DNA from: Raphanus sativus
Lineage: Eukaryota; Streptophyta; Magnoliopsida; Brassicales; Brassicaceae
Assembly (NCBI RefSeq): GCF_000801105.2
Contig: NC_079517.1
Coordinates: 14,570,001-14,634,000 of the forward strand
Reading direction: 5' to 3'
Length of the DNA: 64,000 nucleotides
Below, piece by piece: positions 28,433-38,668 of the stretch (position 1 is its first letter; each line of letters begins with the position of its first letter). Below the pieces are notes generated by a model that had not been told where the DNA came from, did no database searches, and saw nothing but the letters and a program-made list of their open reading frames with translations. A program made the translations under genes and the position numbers.

Positions 28433-29142
28433 AATGTAACCGAGGGAAAGGCTAGCAACAAGATTACTAGCACCAAACACGGATGATGTTTTTTCTTTAA
28501 CTTGAGGAACATAGCTTGCTTTGAAATCTGCCTTGAGTAAAAGAGGACTGTGTCTATAGAACTTTGATTTTTTTTTTTCCTTTGGAATAAAGTCAACAAA
28601 CAGGAAATTGTTAATGGTCATATGATTCATGAAAACAATTATGAACAAGCTTTTTTTATTACTGGTAGATAAATGATGATAGACAAGAAACTGAGGCATG
28701 GGTGTTATGTTAGTAATACTTCTAACTTAGTATCATGAGCCAGAGTTGTCTCACAAAGTTCGTTTAGCAGATTGTAATTTTATTCTAAAGTCGATTTATT
28801 ATGATATCATAATTACGAAAACTATTACATGAAACGAATCTACTATCGATACCTGCCGTATTACGTACGTCTGACTGTATCACTTAATTGTGTATGTATC
28901 ACTTCCGTTCTATAAAAATTTTGTGCTTTTTTTGTAAACTTTTCATCTGTTAATTATGGATTCGAAATCTAGACATTGTCTAAAAAATTAATGAACGAGT
29001 CAAACCATTTTACCAGCGAACTAGGATTAGCAGATTGTAACAGTTGAGACATTGTTATAAGCCAAGAGGACGACGGTACAACATAGATTATGGAGATAAA
29101 TTGAGTATATGGATCTCGAAAGATACAGAAATAAAGCAAGAT
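28433..29142. other. STR1 3' flank
   Basis: 3' UTR and intergenic DNA with no gene recognised. Confidence 0.5.
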
Positions 29143-29215
29143 GACCGCGTGGCCTAATGGATAAGGCGCTCGCCTCCGGAGCGGGAGATTGTGGGTTCGA
29201 GTACCACCGTGGTCG
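29143..29215 (+). tRNA. tRNA-Arg (anticodon CCG), T-stem mismatch
   Basis: 73-nt cloverleaf: acceptor GACCGCG/CGTGGTC with discriminator G, D arm GCC...GGC, anticodon stem CTCGC/GCGGG with loop CTCCGGA (anticodon CCG). The T arm reads GTGGG TTCGAGT ACCAC: the A at 29203 replaces the C that should pair with the last G of the stem (the conserved 53-61 pair) and also damages the internal box B promoter. It may be a weak or dead copy. Confidence 0.85.
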
Positions 29216-29429
29216 TTATTCAATCATTTTACTTCTTCAATGGATTTTTTCCTGAAACTAAACGACATCTAGAGGTTAAAATGTAAAAGTCTAATGTTGT
29301 TTTTGATACCAAGAGTAAGATATTACTTTATTGATTGATTCTTGATTCTTAAACAAACCCAAACACTACACATGACTAGAAGACACCAACATATACGCAT
29401 TCATATTTCACAGTACATTAGCCACAGAT

Positions 29430-29756
29430 CTAGCCAGTGCCTGTAACACCAAGATCCTGCTTCTTGTCGTCTTTACCAGCGCCAAAGACAGGCCCGCCTA
29501 GACCAGCAGCATCAGTGACCTTCTCTTGATGCTTATCAACTTGAATCCCACCTTCGTCTTCCTTTGACCTTATATCAAGCTTTGTCTTGTTCTGTCCTCC
29601 TTCCACCGACTCGTACGTCGTCGCCGTCCTTGATCCCATCGGCTCTGCTCCTTGCGCTCCCGATATTGTTAACGCTCTCTCATCTTGTTTCTCTTTGTCC
29701 CCACCAAAACTTATATATATATAAACCCCACAGGCCATGTTCTTGAAATGCAACAC
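29430..29756 (-). CDS. Small seed-maturation-protein-like (PM41-type) gene
   Basis: The C-terminal 75 residues (SGAQGAEPMGSRTATTYESV, SKEDEGGIQVDKHQEKVTD, GLGGPVFGAGKDDKKQDLG, VTGTG end) resemble the short hydrophilic plant seed maturation protein PM41 family, as I remember it; function is unknown, probably late embryogenesis or desiccation related. Family members start at MSGAQGA, but here that codon is ATA (29664-29666). The open frame extends upstream to ATGs at about 29756 and 29738, giving MACGVYIYISFGGDKEKQDE before it. Either the start has moved upstream or the gene has lost its start. Intronless as seen. Confidence 0.55.
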   Translation of the reverse strand: MLHFKNMACGVYIYISFGGDKEKQDERALTISGAQGAEPMGSRTATTYESVEGGQNKTKLDIRSKEDEGGIQVDKHQEKVTDAAGLGGPVFGAGKDDKKQDLGVTGTG

Positions 29757-30049
29757 CTGGCCATGGAGATATACACATGGCAGTATTTCAAAAGTTTAGA
29801 CCATTCTTGTTGGTCACGTGTCCTTAAGTAAGAGCCAAAAGGATCTCATGAACACTAATGTATTATTGATGATTCTGTAGAAATCCAACTGTTTAAGAAC
29901 ATTTTGAAACCACTCATGTTAGAGCATCATTAACGGTAGGACTTAATTTTAGTCCTTACACATTTTTTATTATTATTTTGTAGTTAGGGACAAATTGTTA
30001 GGATTTTTATATTTTTGAAGATTATTGGTAGGACAAAAAAATGTTCTTA

Positions 30050-30064
30050 CACTACAAGAAAACA
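30050..30064. repeat. CACTA left terminal inverted repeat
   Basis: CACTACAAGAAAACA, preceded by the TTA target duplication at 30047-30049. Confidence 0.95.
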
Positions 30065-30725
30065 AATAATTAACGAGGGCCATTTTCCTCGTTAATTCAT
30101 CGTAAAAGGATGTTTACGAGGAATTAACGAGGAAAAGCCTTTCGTCGTTTATCGTCCGTCGTAAAAAAAAATTCGTCGCCAATTCCTCGTAACTTAGCGA
30201 ATTTTTTATTTCTTCGTAAAGACGAAGTCAATGTTTCGTCGTAAGTTCCTCGCCCCATTTCCTCGTAAATCACTCGCTGATTTTCTTCGTACAAACCACG
30301 CGAAACACGCGTCGTTACTTACACGTAAGATCCTTGAAATCATATCCTCGTAAATTCGATGTAATATCCTTGAAAAGATTTCCTCGTAAAATCGATGTAG
30401 AATCGTTGAAAGGTTTTCCTCGTAAAAACCTCGAAAACATTTCCTCGTAAAGCCCTCGAAAACATTTCCTCGTAAAATCCTCGAAAGCCTTTCCTCGTAA
30501 ATTTCTCGGAAACCTTTTTGTCGTAAATAACTCGTAGACTTCCATTTTTCGAATTAATAAAATATTATTTGATAAATATAATAATTATTAATTTAACAAA
30601 ATAAATGTATTTAAATATTGGATTTATAAAAAAAATTTAAATAAAATTCAGAAGCAACAAAATATTTTATATATAATTAAGTTTTGGATTTTATAATACA
30701 TAAACCGAAAAAAAAACAAAAAAAA

Positions 30726-32575
30726 CTAAGGCTCGTTCATCGCCTCGTAGAATTCCTCGCTCCTCCTCGTAACATCCTCCTCGTTATGTGTGCCCGATGA
30801 CTCACCTGGAATGAGATTTTGTTGTTTCATGTTCCTCAACAAAGCTTCCCATTCCGGATTTGTGGACGCTATAACGTCGATGAAGGCTTCGAGTCCACTC
30901 ACACGGCTTTTGGTCGCGCCCAGCTCGGAACGCAACTGAGTGACTTCTTCGGTCTGTCTCTGAGCATAAGACGATGTCGCTCTCGGGACATCATTGACGG
31001 AACCGATCCCCAACGTACGTCCCTTTTTCTTAGGGACAACCTTAAAAACAAAAAAATTATATTTGTTAGTTAAATTTAAAAGGTAAATTTAATCAATTAA
31101 TAATTAAAAAGATATAATGTTAAAAAATTTACCTCCTCGTAAATCTTATCCACTTCAGTTGTGGATAAGGTAACTGGTAATCCGTCGCCGGACTGCTGGG
31201 TCAGCTGAGTCTGGCGCTCCTCAACCCGAGCAATTACGTTGTTGTAGATTTGCTCGGACTTGCCATCTAAAAACTGGCCCGCCTTGTTCTTGTGGGTCCG
31301 CTCGTAAAGTTCCGGAAGAGTCGGGAGACGTCCCAACTCTTTGGCCTAAAAACATTTAAGTAAATTGTTAGAAATATATTTAATAATATTAAAAATAATA
31401 ATTAAAAAATTAAATATTTAATTACGTACCATTTTCAAACGGACACCGGCATGTGGTTTTTGGCCCGTAGAGTGTAGCATCGGGCCGTTACCGTGCTCGT
31501 CTACCGTGTTACGGGCAGCAGCACAAATATTTGCGATCCTAATGGAGTTAGGATCCTTCCAGTAACGGATGAGGCCGTCCTAAACATCCGTGGTAAGCTC
31601 AGCGGTTTTGCCACGGGTGTACCCTTTGACGATCCAGGCACCCTTCCAGTTGCAAACCGTGTCCGACAAGCGAACTTGCGCCTTCTCGTAAAACGCCTTC
31701 CTCACTCTCTCACTGACCCCGATGGACCAATGATACTTTTGCTGCAAAAAAAAATTAATAATTAGTTAATAATAAAAAAAAATTTAATTAATAGAATTAC
31801 TTACAGCGTAAATCTTGAACCACGTCTTTCGGATGTAGATAGGCGTCAATTTCCAGTTTGGATGCGCCATGGAGAAGTAACTTTTAATCGTCTCGGTTAC
31901 ATCTGTCGCAAGGGAATTGTCAACCCCAAACCTGGAAAAAATGAAAATTTAAATTATTTAATGAAGTTATAAATTAAAATAATTATTTAAAAAATACACT
32001 TACCATAAAGTCCCGTCGGGTCTGTCGGGGTCTATGATTGGTAAACCAGCTCTGCCTGGCATACCGAGAATATCCTCGACAGTGTACTGCGAGAAAGGAA
32101 CAGTAGGTGGCACCATGAGATCGGAATGAACAGCGGCGGGGATCTCAGGAGGAGCCATCGGAGGAGGCACCGGAGGAGCCATCGGAGGAGCCATCGGCTG
32201 AGGCATCGGCTGAGCCATCGGCTGAGCCATCGGAGGAGGCATCGGAGGGAAGAAATGCTGAGTCTCGGGAACAGACTCCTGATCCGAAGAACCTGAACCG
32301 CCGGCACCTGAAGAAGAACCTGGCGGGTCTAACTGACTACCAGGCTCACCGAATATCTCCCTGTAGTGAGCAGAAAGCATGTGCTGGCGAACCTGCAAAA
32401 ATATATTTTTTTGAGATTATGATCTTCAATAATTAAAAAGCTATCATCAATAATTTAAAAATCTATCTAACGAACATAAAATCCGTAAACCTATCTAAAT
32501 TCTCTAAACTAATCACCTAAACTAACCACCTATCTAAATTGTCTAAACTAATAATGGGGGCGAGGAAATTACCAT
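30726..32575 (-). pseudogene. CACTA second gene (Transposase_24 / Ptta type), one internal stop
   Basis: Six exons with consistent phases: 32573-32575 (ATG only), 32004-32392, 31805-31931, 31430-31741, 31133-31345, 30726-31040, giving 452 codons. The product has a Pro/Met-rich N-terminal region (repeats like [13 protein letters not shown]), the core FGVDNSLATDVTETIK and KYHWSIGVSERVRKAFYEKA typical of plant Ptta/En/Spm proteins (Transposase_24), and a coiled-coil C-terminus. Exon 31430-31741 carries TAG at 31580-31582 in TTDV-stop-DGLIRYWKD, where a Trp codon is expected. It likely corresponds to the DNA-binding TNPA-like function that recognises subterminal repeats. Confidence 0.75.
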
Positions 32576-33162
32576 TTTCGGAGGAGAGAGGAATGGGGAA
32601 GGAGTTGGAGACGAAATGGGGAGGAAGTGGAGAGGAAGTTGGGAGGAATGGACAGTGTGAGGTTTGTGAGGTTGTATATATAACTTACGGAGGTCTCGCA
32701 ATTTCCTCGTAAGTTTACGAGGAATTAAAGAGGCCCGTGTTCCTCTTCCTCGTAAAAACCTCGTAAGTTTACGAGGAAATTGCGAGGCCCGTCCCAAATT
32801 AAACGATAAATTAGCGAGGCCCGTCTTTTTGTTCCTCGTAAAACCCTCGTAAGCTTACGAGGAAATTGCGAGGCCCGTCCCAAATAAAACGACGAAATAT
32901 CGAGGCCCGTCTTTCTGTTCCTCGTAAATGCCTCGTAAGTTACGAGTTATTAACGAGGTTATTTTCTAAACCTCTAAACTCTAAACCCCAAACCTTAAAC
33001 CCCATCTTTCTTATATTCTACTTCATATATTCATAACATATCAAACCTCAAAATTTATAACCACAATTCTTTAACTTCTAATATCCATCTTTTTTTCTAA
33101 TATAAACTTATACAAAATCAAATTATTTATTTAAATTTTTTATCTTAATTGCAACAAAAATA

Positions 33163-33965
33163 TAATCCTTTGAAAATTTGAAAATATAATCCTTTGAAGA
33201 TTTGAAAATATAATCATTTGAAGATTGGGGTTTAGGGTTTAGGGGTTTGGGATTTAGACAAAATAGATAAGAAAGATGGAGTTTGGGGTTTAGGGTTTAG
33301 GGGTTTAGACAATATATCTCGTTAAAACCTCGTAAACCCACGTGGAAATAACGAGGAATTAAAAAAAAAAAAAGCCTCGTTAATTCCACGTAAGCTTACG
33401 AGGTCGTTACGACGATTTGCGCTTACGTGGAATTAACGAGGCACGTGTATTTCTTTTTTTCTTCTTTCCTCGTTATTTCGTCGTAAATTACGAGGAATTA
33501 ACGAGGTTTTCTTTCTAAACCTCTAAAATCAAAAACCCCAAACCACAAACACCATCTTTCCTATCTTCTACTCTTCATATTCCAATCTCAAACCTCAATC
33601 TTTTATTTTTCATTCAAAACCTCAAACTCAATATTCTTAACATTTCAAACCTCAATATTTATAATCACAATTCTTTAACTTCTAATATCAATCTCTTCTT
33701 CCTAATTTAAACTTATACAAAATCAAATTATTTATTTAAATATAATCATTTGAAGATTTGAAAATATAATCATTTGAAGATTTGAAAATATAATCATTTG
33801 AAGATTTGAAAATATAATCATTTGAAGATTTGAAAATATAATCATTTGAAGATTTGAAAATATAATCATTTGAAGATTTGAAAATATAATCTTTTGAAGA
33901 TTTAAAAATATAATCTTTTGAAGATTTAAAAATATATCTTTGAAGATTTAAAAATATAATCTTTT
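33163..33965. repeat. 24-bp minisatellite inside the CACTA element
   Basis: About ten head-to-tail copies of a 24-bp unit (AATATAATCATTTGAAGATT plus TGAA) at about 33740-33965, with three further copies at about 33163-33232. Late copies degrade to CTTTTGAAG. It lies between the two transposon genes. Confidence 0.85.
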
Positions 33966-34391
33966 GAAAATTATAAAATTATTAATGGGGTTTGGAGTTT
34001 GGGATTTCGACAAAATAGATAAGAAAGATGGGGTTTGGGGTTTAGGGTTTAGGGGTTTAGACAATATATCTCGTTAAAACCTCGTAAACCCACGTGGAAA
34101 TAACGAGGAATTGAAAAAAAAAAAAAAAGCCTCGTTAATTCCACGTAAGCTTACGAGGTTGTTACGGCGATTTGCGCTTACGTGGAATTAACGAGGCCCG
34201 TGTATTTCTTTTTTTCTTCTTTCCTCGTTATTTCGTCGTACATTACGAGGAATTAACGAGGTTTTCTTTCTAAACTTCTAAAATCAAAAACCCCAAACCA
34301 CAAACACCATCTTTCCTATCTTCTACTCTTCATATTCCAATCCCAAACCTCAATCTTTTATTTTTCATTCAAAACCTCAAACTCAATATTT
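33251..34391. repeat. Pair of about 380-bp direct repeats inside CACTA
   Basis: 33251-33633 and 34010-34391 are near-identical, each with GGGTTTAGGGTTTAGGGG, CTCGTTAAAACCTCGTAAAC, inverted GAGGAATTAA motifs and the same C-rich tail. The 24-bp minisatellite lies between them. Confidence 0.8.
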
Positions 34392-34456
34392 TTTTTCTTT
34401 ATAATCGAATCACATGCATTAAGTCTGAAAATCAATCATATTAAAACACAAATACA

Positions 34457-37400
34457 TCAATCGGATACATTTTCGTCATCACTAGAAACATCATCATTTT
34501 CATTAAACTCGTCTTCAACAGCTTCGTCTGTGCCATCGTCGGTAAGATCTTCATACTCATGATTATGCGGATCAATGAGAAGAATGTCATCAATTTGTTG
34601 TTCAGGTTCCTCGACTTCATTTATCTGTTCTTCTTGCAATGGTGGTTCTTCTCCACTTATGATTCGTCCTCGAGGTGTAACTTTGATCACGGATAACCAA
34701 TTTATTCCCGATTCTCTCATCCGAGGGTATGGAAGGTAGCTAACTTGATCTGCTTGTGAAGCTAAGATGAAAGGCTCGAATTTGTTGTACCTGAAAATAA
34801 AGAAAACATAGAAGTAAGCTTATTCTGCTCATGTATGCCAAATAAAGAATTTGTTGTACCTTCGTCCACCATTGACATCAACTACACCGAATTTGTTAAA
34901 CCGAACACCTCTGTTGACGACGGGGTCGAACCACTCACATTTGAAGATGACGCATTTCAGCTTCAATATCCCTGGAAATTCCACTTCGATAATCTCTGTC
35001 AAGATACCGTAGAAATCGGTTTCCCCTTTCACACATATTCCATAGTTACTGGTCGCCCGCTGTCTACCATACTCATATGTGTGAAAAGTATAGCCTCGTG
35101 TGAAATACATCTGTGAAGTGGTGACCTTTACATGTGGAGATTGAATTACTTCATGTAACCACTTAGGATAATCTGCATCGTCGTCAAAATCAACCTGCAA
35201 AAACAAAGTGAACGTTAAAATACAAATCATTTATGAATAAAGAGTTTGAGTTAATACCTGACTCTTCAACCACTTTATAAAGTGTTGATCTTTCCTTTTG
35301 TCTACGTCAGTTGTGGATATACCAGGGAATGTTTCTTCGACTTGTGAAACAAATAGGCTGTAAAATCACATTTATATTAATTAATATTTGGCAATTATAT
35401 ATATGTGTTAATTTATATATACGTGTCCATTTATGTTACCTTTCAAAATAACGAATCAATGGATCCTCACAATTAAGTAGAATATAGGTGTGTGCACTAT
35501 GAGCGTCTTCTTCACTCGACCACCAAACCTCTTTTGATTTTCCACCCAGTCGCCCAATCTGGCTAAAGATGTCTGGAACACCAGCAACTGCGTACGTTGG
35601 CGCGACACCACCATCATCATATCTCCTTGGAGCTCTTTTCCGAGTACGTACTTTTGACGCAAAGTAGTACGATGTGAAGTGAGAAGTTTCTTCCGTCAAA
35701 CTTCCAGCAATTATAGAACCTTCAACCTTTGCAAGGTTCTTTGCTTTTCCCTTCAAATATTTCATGGCTCGCTCATACTGATACATCCATCCGTAATGTA
35801 CAGGTCCACGAAGCAATGCCTCATATGGAAGGTGGACAGCTAGATGCTCCATTATGTCAAAAAACCCAGGAGGAAATATCTTCTCCAAGTTGCACAATAA
35901 GATGGGAATGTTCTCTTGAAGCTGTTCCACGACTTCTACTTTAAGGGTGCGGGTGCTCAGATCCCTGAAAAATGCTCCAATGCCTTGTATATTCCAAAAA
36001 CAATTATACACATATTAGTCATATATATTTCAAACTAAATCATTATATATAAAATAATTGCAATAATAAATATAGTACCTGCAAGTGCTTCATGTACGTT
36101 TGTAGGAAGTAGCTCCGCAAAAGCAAAGGGAAGTAGTCGTTGCATAAAGACATGACAGTCATGACTCTTCATCCCGGAGAACTTTTGACCCTTTTCAACG
36201 CATCTAGACAGATTTGAAACATACCCATCGGGGAATTTCACTTCTGATGCTACCCAGTTGAACAACACCGACTTTTTTTCTGAAGACAATCTGAATATCG
36301 GAACAGGAACTTGCCCATTGCTGTTTATATGTAACTCGCTTCTTAAGCAAATATCCGGCAAGTCTAACCTCAATTTTATGTTGTCTTTTGTCTTCCCCGG
36401 GACATTCAATATTGTATTCATGATGTTCTCAAAGAAATTCTTCTCTATATGCATCACATCGAGGTTGTGGCGCAGAAGAAGATCCTTCCAATATGGCAAC
36501 TCCCAAAATATACTCTTCTTGTGCCAGTTGTGATGAACACCGTAAGAATCAGGCATATTAGGGGGAACATGCCAATTACCACCACGAGGAACTGTTTCCA
36601 AAGCTCCATAGTAATCGAGTTGCTTTTCAGTTTCTTCTCCAGTTAAATATGGAGTAGGAGTGTCTCTCACAACCCTTTTGTGCCTAAACAATGTCTTGTT
36701 TCTTCGGTACGGATGGCCAATGGGAAGAAATCTACGATGACAATCGAACCAACTTGTCTTCCTCCCATTCTTCAGTTGAAACGCATCTGTCGCTCCATTA
36801 CAATATGGACAAGCTAATCTTCCATGTGTAGTCCATCCCGACAACATCCCATAGGCAGGAAAGTCACTTATGGTCCACAAAAGCATCGCTCGCATCGTGA
36901 AATTCGTCTTCGTTGAGCAGTCATACGTCCTCTCCCCTGTTGACCACAAATCCTTCAACTCTTTTATCAGTGGTTGCAGGAAAACATCCAGCGACCTTTT
37001 AGGATGTTTCGGACCAGGTATTAATATGGTCAAGAATAGCAACTCCCGTTGCATGCACATCTCCGGTGGCAGGTTGTATGGCGTAAGAAAGACTGGCCAC
37101 AATGAATATTGTCTCCCTGACATTCCGAATGGACTAAATCCATCTGTGCATAATCCGAGATACACATTCCGGATATTGCTAGCGAATTCCGGATATACTT
37201 TGTTAAAATGTTTCCAGGCTCTTGCATCTGATGGATGTGTCATCTCACCATCCGTCTGAGTATGCTCGGCATGCCATCTCATCTTTCCAGCAGTCTGCTC
37301 TGATTGGTACAATCTTTTCAATCTGTCTGTAATTGGTAGGTACCACATCCTTTGGTACGGTACCCTATTACGTCCCCGTCCTTGCGGCTTGAATCGTGGC

Positions 37401-38188
37401 TTCTTGCAGAATCGACATTCTTCTAACTTCTCATCATTTCCCCAGTAGATCATGCAGTTGTCGATGCAAACATCTATCATCTCTGAAGGCAACCCAAGAC
37501 TATACACCAGTTTCTGAATCTCATAATAAGAATCAGCAGACACATTGTCTTCCGGCAAATACTCTTTGAACAAGTCTGCCCATTCATTCATGCAACTTTC
37601 AGGTAGATTGTGATCAGTTTTAATATTCATCATTCTAGCAGCCAACGACAATTTAGAGAGACCTTCTCTACAACCACTGTAAAGTGGTTGATTCGCCGCA
37701 TTTAACATTTCATAAAACTTTTTTGCATCTATGTTAGGTTCTTCATCTTCATCATGAGCTACAAATGCATCAGTTACCATATCATGAACCCTATCAAAAT
37801 CTACCATCTGCTCCTCCTGATGGTAACTAGGTTCATTATGCAAATGAAGAGCAACCGGTTCTTCCTGAAAATTGCTATTACTACTACTAGCTTCATTCTG
37901 ATCATAATTATTATAACCTTCTCCATGTTGAAACCAGATATAGTAATTTGGCGTGAAACCTCTATTTATTAAATGCTTCCAAACATTTTCACGATTTGCC
38001 AATTTCGAATTGTTGCATTTCCGACATGGACAGAACATCTTACCGCTTTCTAGGGCGAGCAGTGTGGAATCTGCTTGATGCATAAATGTCTCCAGTCCTG
38101 CAATGTATTCTTTCGTCACTCTCCTGTTAGCATCTCTATGCATATACATCCACCTCCGCAACTCGTAGACATTCCCGGAGCCTGACAT
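34457..38188 (-). CDS. TNP2-like CACTA transposase, apparently intact
   Basis: Five exons: 36079-38188, 35440-35983, 35258-35357, 34860-35194, 34457-34790. All are GT-AG with matching phases and no in-frame stop; the sum is 3423 nt, 1140 residues. The N-terminus (RRWMYMHRDANRRVTKEYIAG, then CPCRKCNNSK) is the transposase-associated domain. Residues about 300-560 form the Transposase_21 core with LCTDGFSPFG and LIPGPKHPKRSLDVFLQPL. Exon 2 encodes the DUF4218-type region (FPPGFFDIMEHLAVHLPYEA), exon 4 the DUF4216-type region (FKCEWFDPVVNRGVRFNKFG), and the tail is acidic. It catalyses cut-and-paste excision and insertion of CACTA ends. All exons being open suggests recent activity. Confidence 0.9.
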
Positions 38189-38650
38189 TTTTTTCCTTTC
38201 ACGTTTTTCTTTTTTTTTTCTTGTTGGTGTGTTTAAAATGATGTTGAAACTTCCATGTTTATAGAAAATTTTCGAATCTGGTAGTTGAAGTTTTGCGATG
38301 AATTTGCGAGGAAAAGGTAGGTAGCCAAAAAAAACGTGCTTTAAAATTCCTCGTTAAGTTCACGTATATCATTTCCTCGTAAAGGTGACGTAAATTTACG
38401 TTGATTTAACGAGGAAAGTATATTTCCACTTTTCCTCGTAAAAATAATGCAAGCTTTACGTGGTCTTTACGAGGAAAGTGTATTTCCTCGTAAATACCAC
38501 GTAAAGTTACGTGGGCTTTACGACAAAAAACTGTCTTCGTTAGTTTACGAGGAAATAACGAGGTTTATTTCTTTCTTTGTAAATTCCTCGTAAGTTCCTC
38601 GTAAATTTACGAGGATTATATTTCCTCGTTAACTTTCCTCGCCAAAATGC

Positions 38651-38665
38651 TGTTTTCTTGTAGTG
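38651..38665. repeat. CACTA right terminal inverted repeat
   Basis: TGTTTTCTTGTAGTG, exact inverse of the left terminus, followed by TTA at 38666-38668. Confidence 0.95.
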
Positions 38666-38668
38666 TTA

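Larger units (their letters stand above)
30050..38665 (-). mobile_element. Complete CACTA (En/Spm) DNA transposon
   Basis: 8616 bp bounded by 15-bp perfect terminal inverted repeats (CACTACAAGAAAACA at 30050-30064; inverse at 38651-38665) and a 3-bp target duplication TTA (30047-30049 and 38666-38668). Dozens of subterminal motifs of CCTCGTAAA/TTTACGAGG type occur near both ends and in the central spacer, as expected for binding sites of the element's own protein. It encodes a TNP2 transposase (34457-38188) and a Transposase_24-type protein (30726-32575), both on the minus strand. Confidence 0.95.

Noticed and set aside
30315..30545. 76-codon ORF with repeated FKDLT/RGNLF phrases
   Set aside because: Translation of CACTA subterminal repeats.
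36870..37259. Plus-strand 129-codon ORF in the CACTA element
   Set aside because: Antisense shadow of the TNP2 exon.
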